Shown: positions 33,801 through 39,717 of the stretch, piece after piece
Numbering within the stretch: the stretch's first letter is position 1
Layout of the letters: each line of letters starts with the position of its first letter
Made by a program: the position numbers and the translations under genes
Notes under the pieces: generated by a model
What the model saw: the letters and a program-made list of their open reading frames with translations, nothing else
Told to the model about the DNA's origin: nothing
Database searches by the model: none
Assembly: GCA_050305935.1 (NCBI GenBank)
Contig: JBNLGG010000024.1
Location: 1 to 53,178 of the forward strand
Reading direction: 5' to 3'
Origin: CAJXNP01 sp050305935
GTDB taxonomy: Bacteria > Bacteroidota > Bacteroidia > Cytophagales > Cyclobacteriaceae
Length of the DNA stretch: 53,178 nt

Positions 33801-34595
33801 AGGCATTATGCCGTGAGGTTCAGGCAAATCTACTTTAATCCCGAACTGTTTCGAAAAACCGGGAACGGGAAACATACTTTTTTAGCAGGGGTCTCCTACC
33901 AGGAAATTAACATTCGCAGCGAGCTAAATGAATTTGGAGAAAGAGACCGGTATATCATCCAATATGCCAATGGTCTTGATCACCAATTGTTTGACGAGGA
34001 GCGTCATTATGCGGGCTTGTACGCGCAATACACGTTTGATACGAGAAACAGCGAATTGTATCCACAATCAGGACTTCATTTTAATATCAGGTCAGGGTAC
34101 AACAGGGACATCGACCGTAAATCCCTCGCAGTCAACTACGGATACACGCATACCTCGCTGTCAGGATATTACAGTTTTGGGAACACGTATAAAACCACCC
34201 TGGCATTGCGCATTGGATCACATGTGAATGAAGGAAGCTATGAAATTTACCAGGCCAATAAACTGGGAGGTACGAGCAATTTGCGTGGTTATCGTAAACA
34301 GCGCTTTGCCGGCGACCGGACCGTTTTCCAGAATACAGAATTGCGGATAAGGCTGTTTAATTTTAAATCAATCTTATTGCCCGGAGACTTCGGCCTGCTG
34401 GTCTTTCATGATGTTGGGAGAATTTGGATGAAAGAAGATCCATCAGTTGAAAGCGGTGAGTCCACACTTTGGCACCGTGGATATGGTTTAGGGGCATTCT
34501 TAGCCCCATTTGAAAAAGCGGTTATCAGCAGCGACTACTCCTGGTCAAATACCGGAGAGTCGGCATTTTTTGTCCGGTTAGGTTTTTTGTTTTAG
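30831..34595 (+). CDS. Three-part outer-membrane protein: inactive phosphoesterase-like + kinase-like + Omp85-type barrel, 1254 aa
   Basis: TTG start at 30831, inside the preceding stop region; no ATG precedes the lipoprotein signal (LLLIFLSVVCFSC, Cys20). Residues ~40-365 follow the calcineurin-like phosphoesterase layout, but metal-binding positions are changed: LGNN for LGDN (80), GPQEW for GNHDW (123-127), SGHELSL for GHxH (304-310). GHHSLHS (224-230) remains. Residues ~440-750 resemble a CotH/HipA-type atypical kinase: IGDWDRHDDQWRW (604-616) and IPRDRDQAFF (631-640) resemble the catalytic and metal-binding loops. From about 880 a beta-rich region ends in an Omp85/surface-antigen barrel (GGTSNLRGYRKQRFAGDR, ELRIRLFN, FHDVGRIW, final strand FFVRLGFLF). 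Predicted location is the outer membrane with the soluble parts in the periplasm or at the surface. Domain assignments are by motif only. Confidence 0.75.
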   Translation: MLRRSKRLLLIFLSVVCFSCATLKVDLPQKTTSVQANPVHSVYLIANTDLQTKPPFRSARVFSELQSKAPGGVSVVLMLGNNSVKTGTPDTSSLLNKKELNELLKEKYEFFGSFKGKRFFVPGPQEWNKGRKDGMFTNNLLEAYVEEVLDFGNIYLPDNGCPGPEEIHLSDDIVLLLINTQWWLHNWERPGIEDGCSVENEIAFLDNLNDAVKRNYNKKIIVAGHHSLHSSGKYGGFFSAKSHVFPFTLTNEKLYIPLPVAGSLYLGSRHLMGESQDVNNHVYRRMVHSFEEIFSTHPNLVYVSGHELSLEYKSIKDFHSINSGSFSVGQAVNSKKTVFASSNVGFGKLDFYENGDVWLRFYSAESAIDTPVYEKLLFNKTPFVEEKFEEEISDLNYSDSTITTFITKRYSKESKRPGAFGYNYRDEWETEVKGIPYFDLKNERGGLKIIKKGGGMQTRSLRLEASNEKQYVLRSVKKYPENAVPMELRGTFAENLIAEQISSSHPYAAFAVPPMADAAGIYHTNPSLVYLPDDPRLGIYRKNFGGGLFLYEERPNYDWSDEKSFGYSKEIMSTDKVIGKIRKDGDHLVDQYFVVKSRLFDILIGDWDRHDDQWRWAKFKEKDDIKLYRPIPRDRDQAFFWSDGWLMKLISHRWGMPKFQGFHHEIRDVEGFCFNARYFDRTFMNEPSLDDWMKASEEIKENVTDEVIENAIRRFPPEIYKIHGEEIIDKLKERRDDLSTYAQEYYEFLAKEVDIPGTSKRDRFEVNCLNDNEIEVTAYRLTKEGKEKYRFYHRIFRSSETKEVRIYGLADEDTFVISGEARSKIKIRLIGGTGKDVFTTKSSHHLPAKTLVYDTKSKTDIAEGVGFKNRTSDKDPLVNSYNRKAFKYNLAAPLLYGGFNPDDGIFLGFGGAFQTHGFRKEPFKTSHFLVGTVAPKSGSFNVAYSGTFNEVISKWSINLKAAIFYPSFSDFFYGYGNETRLDKEILDDDKRHYAVRFRQIYFNPELFRKTGNGKHTFLAGVSYQEINIRSELNEFGERDRYIIQYANGLDHQLFDEERHYAGLYAQYTFDTRNSELYPQSGLHFNIRSGYNRDIDRKSLAVNYGYTHTSLSGYYSFGNTYKTTLALRIGSHVNEGSYEIYQANKLGGTSNLRGYRKQRFAGDRTVFQNTELRIRLFNFKSILLPGDFGLLVFHDVGRIWMKEDPSVESGESTLWHRGYGLGAFLAPFEKAVISSDYSWSNTGESAFFVRLGFLF

Positions 34596-34693
34596 AGATT
34601 GATTTTTGCTTAGTTTTTCGAATTGTAAAAGGCGACTTGGCAGGCTGACTTTTTTTATAGGAGTTTTTTCGCCATTTTTCTTTTAAAAGGCTT

Positions 34694-34935
34694 ATGGGAA
34701 ATAGTTTACGTATGTCTGTTTTAATTCTGGTTCTATCGACTGCCAGTTCATATGGGCAACAAACATTTGAGATGAAATAGGGCGATACTACGTATGTTAT
34801 GAAGCAGTATTTCATGTGCTGACCATTGAGGAAGCCCAAGAGTTGGAAGCCGCCGATCCCGCCATTAAGGCGGGTGTGTTGACAACGGAAATAAGGTCTT
34901 GGTGGTGGACTACAAAAGGTCCTGTGCTGAAATAA
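34694..34935 (+). pseudogene. Decayed YCII-family exported protein
   Basis: ATG at 34694 opens a signal peptide (SVLILVLSTASSYGQ) and then TFEMK followed by TAG at 34778. Reading on in the same frame gives GDTTYVMKQYFM, after which the frame shifts by two bases to LTIEEAQELEAADPAIKAG and SWWWTTKGPVLK, stop at 34933-34935. MKQYFM and EEAxxLxxADPAxKAG...WW are the two ends of YCII-related proteins; the 45-50 residues expected between them are absent. The gene therefore has a nonsense codon plus an internal out-of-frame deletion and is dead. It lies between the large outer-membrane protein and the flavoprotein gene. Confidence 0.75.
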
Positions 34936-35050
34936 TGAGCTCAGACTTCTTCAGAAGTAAAATTTCTTATTATACTTATATAATGCTTGATAGCCTTTTT
35001 AGATTTATTTGTTTTCTTAAAACCAGTTACTAAAACCTAATTGCCAGGAA

Positions 35051-36283
35051 TTGAATTTGTTTGATGTAATAGTCGTAGGTGCGGGCCCGGCGGGTATTGC
35101 CTGTACTTTCTCACTCTTAGACAGCGGGTTGTCTGTGTTATTGCTTGAGAAACACCAGTTTCCACGGGACAAGGTGTGCGGAGATGCCCTGAGCGCCGAT
35201 GTGGTCAAGCAACTTAGGAAGTTTTTTCCCGCGGCTTACAATGATTTTAAAGAACTCAGCGTCATTCAGCCCTCGTATGGCGTTAAATTTTTTGCACCCA
35301 ATGAGCAATCAATAGAAATTGAGTTTAGGTCAGAAAGTGGTGATGCGCCTGGCTATATCTGCAGAAGAAGGGATTTTGATCATTTCTTGTTCGAAAAATT
35401 GATGTCTGGCAAAAATGAGAGGATTACGATCAGACAGGGAGCCGAAATTCAGAAAATCAAAAGAAATAGTGATGGTATTGAGGTGCAAACCGACCTTGGT
35501 GTATTTAATGGAAAGATGATCATAGGTTGTGATGGGTCAAATAGTGTGGTGCGGAGGACTTTTTTTGGGACGGGCATAGAAAGAAAGCATCATTGTGCAG
35601 GGGTACGGGCATATATGAAAAATGTGAAAGGAATATCTGAAAAGAAAAGCATCGAGCTACACTTTTTGAAGGATATACTGCCCGGTTATTTTTGGATTTT
35701 CCCATTGACCGATAATACTGCCAATGTAGGTGTAGGAATACTTTCCGAGGAGATTTCCCATCGAAAAATTAACCTGAGGGAAATCTTGAATGAAATAATT
35801 GATTTTCACCCGGAGATATCCAAAAGGTTTGCCAGTGCCGAAATGGTGGGGGATATCAAGGGCTTTGGCTTGCCTCTGGGTTCTAAAAAGAGGCGACTTT
35901 CTGGCGAGCGGTTTCTGCTGGCAGGAGATGCCGCAGGATTAATCGATCCTTTTACAGGAGAGGGGATAGGTAATGCCCTCCGAAGCGGGCGCTATGCAGC
36001 CGAACATGCCATTAAATGTTTTGAGCAAAACCGGTTTTCTGCCCACTTCAACAAAAAGTACGATCGTTTTGTTTTTAAAAAAATGTGGAGAGAGCTAAGA
36101 CTAAGCGGAAGGATTCAAAAGCTGCTCTATTATCCCGCGTTATTTAATTTTGTCATTGGTAAGGCACAGAAAAACCCGGCACTAAGAAAGCTTCTGTCGG
36201 GTATGCTCGATGACGTTACGCTCAAAAAGGAGCTCTTAAAGCCCATTTTTTATTTTCGGCTTTTATTCAATATCCACCAATGA
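35051..36283 (+). CDS. Geranylgeranyl reductase-type FAD-dependent oxidoreductase, 410 aa, TTG start
   Basis: An FAD flavoprotein of the GGR/p-hydroxybenzoate hydroxylase fold. The dinucleotide motif DVIVVGAGPAGIACTFSLL is at the very N-terminus, then PRDKVCGDALS, YICRRRDFDHFLFEKL, IIGCDGSNSVVRR and the second FAD motif LLAGDAAGLIDPFTGEGIGNALRSGRYAAEH. Members reduce isoprenoid double bonds or act as aromatic hydroxylases/halogenases; the PxxKxCGDAL motif favours the reductase group. TTG at 35051 follows an AGGAA Shine-Dalgarno, and no in-frame ATG is near. It is the only intact gene between two pseudogenes. Substrate unknown; menaquinone or membrane isoprenoids are possible. Confidence 0.82.
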   Translation: MNLFDVIVVGAGPAGIACTFSLLDSGLSVLLLEKHQFPRDKVCGDALSADVVKQLRKFFPAAYNDFKELSVIQPSYGVKFFAPNEQSIEIEFRSESGDAPGYICRRRDFDHFLFEKLMSGKNERITIRQGAEIQKIKRNSDGIEVQTDLGVFNGKMIIGCDGSNSVVRRTFFGTGIERKHHCAGVRAYMKNVKGISEKKSIELHFLKDILPGYFWIFPLTDNTANVGVGILSEEISHRKINLREILNEIIDFHPEISKRFASAEMVGDIKGFGLPLGSKKRRLSGERFLLAGDAAGLIDPFTGEGIGNALRSGRYAAEHAIKCFEQNRFSAHFNKKYDRFVFKKMWRELRLSGRIQKLLYYPALFNFVIGKAQKNPALRKLLSGMLDDVTLKKELLKPIFYFRLLFNIHQ

Positions 36284-36290
36284 AGCTAGT

Positions 36291-36334
36291 CCAAACCATT
36301 AAAAAATATCACTGTATATTTTTTAATGGTTTGG
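36291..36334. repeat. Perfect 19-bp palindrome (possible terminator)
   Basis: Positions 36291-36309 (CCAAACCATT then A6TAT) are the exact reverse complement of 36316-36334, with loop CACTGT. It starts eight bases after the flavoprotein stop. The arms contain the A6/T6 runs, so it can act as a bidirectional terminator, but a perfect 19-bp stem is longer than the other terminators in this window. Confidence 0.8.
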
Positions 36335-36379
36335 AATTTTGATCGATAAAATACTTTATTTTAATCCTTAATTCAATTG

Positions 36380-36904
36380 ATGACCATGTTGCGCCAAACG
36401 ATCTCATGTTTACTATTGTTTCTCCTGGTGGCGGGACACTCGTTTGTAAAGTACACTTTAGATATAAATGGGAATTTTTCTTTCGAAGGTATAAATGCCT
36501 TTAATTTTCACCCTTATATTAAAAAATCGGGAATATGAACCCTGAGAATTTTGAATTGGCAAAACGAATTATAAAAGATGACCTTTTTGGTGGACGGAAA
36601 CCTGCTTATTAGAATGTATGATACCGGCATGCAGAAGAAAATTTGGGAGGCAAAAGCAGAGATTAGATTGTCAGGAAATAGCACGCAAGGTCAAAAGATC
36701 GATCACCAGGCTATTACGACAATGCTGACTAACTTTCCACCGGGGCAAACGCATTTACCGTCATTCCAGAAAATTTTGTTCTAATTTTATTTTAAAGAAC
36801 AAAATTTGTCTGGAATCTATAAAATGACCTTGAATTGATTCCGGAATGACGAAGTTTCTTTATTAAATGCGTTTGCCCTGAACATTCCACCGGTTAAGAA
36901 ATAA
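36380..36904 (+). pseudogene. Decayed DUF4136-like exported protein, interrupted by a palindromic element
   Basis: ATG at 36380 gives a signal peptide (TISCLLLFLLVAGHSF) and then NFSFEGINAFNFHPY, stopping at TGA after IKKSGI. Shifting frame gives MNPENFELAKRIIKDDL, and another shift gives GNLLIRMYDTGMQKKIWEAKAE...QAITTMLTNFPP. NF-Y-F opening, GTLxIDxxD...KxVW and the final NFPP-KK are the DUF4136 pattern; the central part is missing. The last codons are split by a 141-bp element: joining across its 9-bp flanking repeat gives TNFPPVKK and TAA at 36902-36904. At least two frameshifts, one internal deletion and one insertion make it non-functional. Confidence 0.65.
36744..36884. mobile_element. 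MITE-like nested-palindrome insertion with 9-bp target duplication
   Basis: The 141-bp segment is flanked by TTCCACCGG at 36735-36743 and 36885-36893. Outer inverted repeats GGGCAAACGCATTTA (36743-36757) and TAAATGCGTTTGCCC (36864-36878) enclose CGTCATTCC (36759-36767) / GGAATGACG (36843-36851). Inside are two hairpins: 36763-36782 with 36796-36816 (20-bp arms, one extra G, 13-base loop), and GGAATC (36812-36817) with GATTCC (36837-36842). No coding capacity. Six bases (TGAACA) beyond the right inverted repeat have no counterpart on the left. It is a non-autonomous repeat or REP/MITE-like element; the parent transposase is not in the window. Confidence 0.75.
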
Positions 36905-36956
36905 GTGTCTTAATATTTTTGTATATTATTTTTCTATCCCAAACCATAAACGAACC

Positions 36957-37097
36957 ATGAGATTGTCTAAAGAACTAAGGCGCAACAAAAAATTTAATAT
37001 TTCAGAAAAATCCAGAATTGTTAAAGATAAACGCGTATTGTCTTCGGGTACGGGTTTAAAAGGATTCTACCTTCAAAAAATGGAGTTTCAGTATTGA
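36957..37097 (+). CDS. Possible small basic protein, 46 aa
   Basis: ATG at 36957 opens MRLSKELRRNKKFNISEK..., a Lys/Arg-rich 46-residue frame ending at TGA 37095-37097. No family is recognised. It lies between the interrupted pseudogene and the carboxynorspermidine genes and could be real, a chance ORF, or another relic of the decay zone. Confidence 0.3.
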   Translation: MRLSKELRRNKKFNISEKSRIVKDKRVLSSGTGLKGFYLQKMEFQY

Positions 37098-37105
37098 AAA
37101 AATGG

Positions 37106-37113
37106 TAGTTTTG
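37106..37113 (+). promoter_or_regulatory. Candidate -7 box (TAGTTTTG) of the carboxynorspermidine operon
   Basis: TAGTTTTG matches TAnnTTTG and ends 45 bases before the ATG at 37159. No matching TTG -33 element at the normal distance is visible. Confidence 0.45.
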
Positions 37114-37158
37114 TCCACAGAATCATTAGATCTAAAAGCAAAAAAAATTTCACAGTAA

Positions 37159-38364
37159 ATGGGTAAAGTATTAATCATCGGCGCAGGTGGCGTCGGAAAT
37201 GTGGTCGCAAAAAAATGCGCCAGGGAAAAATCGGTTTTCTCAGAAATTTTATTGGCAAGCAGAACCAAGTCAAAATGTGATGCGATTGCATCAGAAATAT
37301 CGGAGCAAAAGGTTCTGACAGCCGGGGTCGATGCAGACCATGCTACAGAAGTAGCTGCTCTGATACAGGACTTTAAACCTGAAATGGTCATCAATGTAGC
37401 CTTGCCTTACCAGGACCTGGCTATTATGGATGCATGTCTCGAAACTGGGGTTCACTACCTGGACACTGCTAATTATGAACCCAAGGATGTGGCGAAATTT
37501 GAATATAGCTGGCAATGGGCCTACCAGGATCGATTTAGGGAGGCTGGTATAATGGCTTTACTTGGCTGTGGATTTGATCCTGGTGTAACAGGTGTTTTTA
37601 CAGCTTATGCGCTAAAGCATCATTTTGACGAAATCAATTACCTGGACATCGTCGACTGCAATGCCGGTGACCACGGCCATGCTTTTGCAACCAATTTCAA
37701 TCCGGAGATCAATATTCGGGAAATCACCCAGAAAGGGAAATATTTTGAAGGGGGCAAGTGGATTGAGATCGATCCGATGTCCATCCACATGCCCATTGAC
37801 TACCCAAATGTAGGGCCTAAAGAATCCTACCTGCTGTACCATGAAGAGCTGGAATCTTTAGCCAAAAATATACCGGGAATCAAACGTGCCCGTTTTTGGA
37901 TGACCTTTTCGCAGAATTATATCAATCACCTACAGGTATTGCAGAATGTGGGAATGACGGGTATTGAGCCTATAAAATATAAGGGAATGGACGTCGTTCC
38001 CCTGGAATTTTTAAAAGCACTTCTTCCTGAGCCAAGCACCCTGGGTGAAAACTACACTGGCGAAACCTCCATTGGCTGCCAGATCAAAGGAAAAAGAAAT
38101 GGAAAAGATCAGTCTTATTTCATTTGGAACAATTGCAAACATCAGGATGCTTACAATGATGTGAAAGGGCAGGGCGTGGCTTACACGACAGGAGTTCCGG
38201 CAATGATCGGCGCCAAAATGATGATGGAAGGAAAATGGATGAAACCGGGAGTATACAATGTAGAGGAATTTGACCCGGATCCGTTTTTGGCGGACCTGAA
38301 TATCTACGGGCTACCATGGCATGAGGAGGTAGGATACAAGCTGGCGTTCAATGACTATAAATAA
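37159..38364 (+). CDS. Carboxynorspermidine dehydrogenase (saccharopine dehydrogenase-like)
   Basis: Reductively condenses aspartate beta-semialdehyde with a diamine (putrescine or 1,3-diaminopropane) to carboxyspermidine or carboxynorspermidine. 401 aa. The NAD(P) fold is at the N-terminus (KVLIIGAGGVGNVVAKKCA), followed by INVALPYQDLAIMDACLETGVHYLDTANYE, LLGCGFDPGVTGVFTAYA and VPAMIGAKMM. This layout and the immediate nspC neighbour distinguish it from true saccharopine dehydrogenase. It overlaps nspC by 14 bases. Cytoplasmic. Which polyamine is made depends on the diamine supplied, which the window does not reveal. Confidence 0.92.
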   Translation: MGKVLIIGAGGVGNVVAKKCAREKSVFSEILLASRTKSKCDAIASEISEQKVLTAGVDADHATEVAALIQDFKPEMVINVALPYQDLAIMDACLETGVHYLDTANYEPKDVAKFEYSWQWAYQDRFREAGIMALLGCGFDPGVTGVFTAYALKHHFDEINYLDIVDCNAGDHGHAFATNFNPEINIREITQKGKYFEGGKWIEIDPMSIHMPIDYPNVGPKESYLLYHEELESLAKNIPGIKRARFWMTFSQNYINHLQVLQNVGMTGIEPIKYKGMDVVPLEFLKALLPEPSTLGENYTGETSIGCQIKGKRNGKDQSYFIWNNCKHQDAYNDVKGQGVAYTTGVPAMIGAKMMMEGKWMKPGVYNVEEFDPDPFLADLNIYGLPWHEEVGYKLAFNDYK

Positions 38365-39511
38365 GCGAAATTACCCGGGGATTGACCTGGATCAGATCCC
38401 TTCACCTTGTTTTGTTTTAGAGGAGGAACTGCTCATTAAAAACCTGAGGCTTTTACAATCAGTTTCACAAAGGTCAGGCGCTAAAATATTGTGCGCTTTA
38501 AAAGGCTTTTCCATGTGGAGCGTCTTTCCTTTGGTGCAGGAGTATTTGGAGGGTGGTACTGCCAGTTCTTTGAATGAAGCCAGGCTCATCTACGAGGAGA
38601 TGGGCACAAAATCCCATACCTGCTGTCCGGTATACCTGGAGGATGAATTCGAAGAGATCAAATCCATTAGCTCCCACATTACATTTAATTCAATCCGCCA
38701 ATTTGAGCGGTTCAAAGACAGGGTGATTGACAGTGGAATAGAATTGGCCATCCGCATTAACCCGGAGTATTCTGAAGTAGGCACAGCACTTTATAATCCC
38801 TGCATGCCTGGTAGCCGACTGGGTGTGACAGCGGAGCAATTTGGCGATAACTTACCGGATGGGATAACCGGTTTGCATTTTCATGCGCTTTGTGAGCAGA
38901 ATGCCGATTCGCTGGTCAATGTGCTGAGGAATGTGGAAGAAAAGTTTGGTGCATTTCTCCCGCAACTAAAATGGATAAATTTTGGTGGGGGACACCACAT
39001 TACCCGGGCTGATTATGACATTGACCTGCTGGTGGATACCCTGATCAATTTTAAGAAGAAGTATAATTTGGAAGTCTTCCTTGAGCCCGGTGAAGCAGTA
39101 GGCTGGCAAACGGGATACCTGGTGACCACAGTGGAAGACATTATCGAAGCAAATGGAATAAAGACTGCATTGCTGGATGTTTCTTTTTCGGCTCACATGC
39201 CGGATTGTTTGGAAATGCCGTACCAGCCGATGATTTGGGGGGGCGATTCCGAGGTCATTAGCGGAAAGCATGTCTACAGAATGGGTGGCCAGACATGTCT
39301 CGCGGGAGATTTTGTCGGTTATTACTCTTTTGATATAGAATTAAGACCAGGCGATCAGCTGATCATCGACGATATGATCCATTATACCATGGTAAAGACC
39401 ACATTTTTTAATGGTGTCAAACATCCGTCGATTGGCATCTGGTCCTCCGATAAGAATTTCAAATTACTAAGGTCTTTCTCTTATTCTGATTATAAAAACA
39501 GACTTTCGTAA
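38351..39511 (+). CDS. nspC: Carboxynorspermidine decarboxylase
   Basis: A PLP-dependent alanine-racemase-fold decarboxylase that finishes spermidine or norspermidine synthesis. 386 aa. The PLP lysine is in ILCALKGFSMW; INFGGGHHITRADYD is the phosphate-binding glycine loop; EPGEAVGWQTGYLVTTV, SFSAHMPDCLEMPYQP and GGQTCLAGDFVGYYSF (the active-site Cys/Asp loop) follow. The ATG lies inside the end of the dehydrogenase gene. Together the two genes replace the S-adenosylmethionine route to spermidine. Confidence 0.95.
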   Translation: MTINKRNYPGIDLDQIPSPCFVLEEELLIKNLRLLQSVSQRSGAKILCALKGFSMWSVFPLVQEYLEGGTASSLNEARLIYEEMGTKSHTCCPVYLEDEFEEIKSISSHITFNSIRQFERFKDRVIDSGIELAIRINPEYSEVGTALYNPCMPGSRLGVTAEQFGDNLPDGITGLHFHALCEQNADSLVNVLRNVEEKFGAFLPQLKWINFGGGHHITRADYDIDLLVDTLINFKKKYNLEVFLEPGEAVGWQTGYLVTTVEDIIEANGIKTALLDVSFSAHMPDCLEMPYQPMIWGGDSEVISGKHVYRMGGQTCLAGDFVGYYSFDIELRPGDQLIIDDMIHYTMVKTTFFNGVKHPSIGIWSSDKNFKLLRSFSYSDYKNRLS

Positions 39512-39717
39512 ATTGGGAATGGTTGCTATTTGAAAATTAGTTATTGAGTTATTAAGTTCATTATTTTGAGAGGATGCTGATGAACAATTCTGTTGCCCAT
39601 TAGGTCACTTTTTTAAGAGTAGATTTTCCTATTCGTAACTGGTGCAAACCTCAATGACTTATTAGCCAATAACCATTCACTCCTGAATTGCATAATTCAG
39701 GTTAAATTTAAACCAAT

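Noticed and set aside
34983..35033. Short ATG frame just before the flavoprotein gene
   Set aside because: Only 16 codons with no ribosome-binding context; the flavoprotein start is the later TTG after AGGAA.
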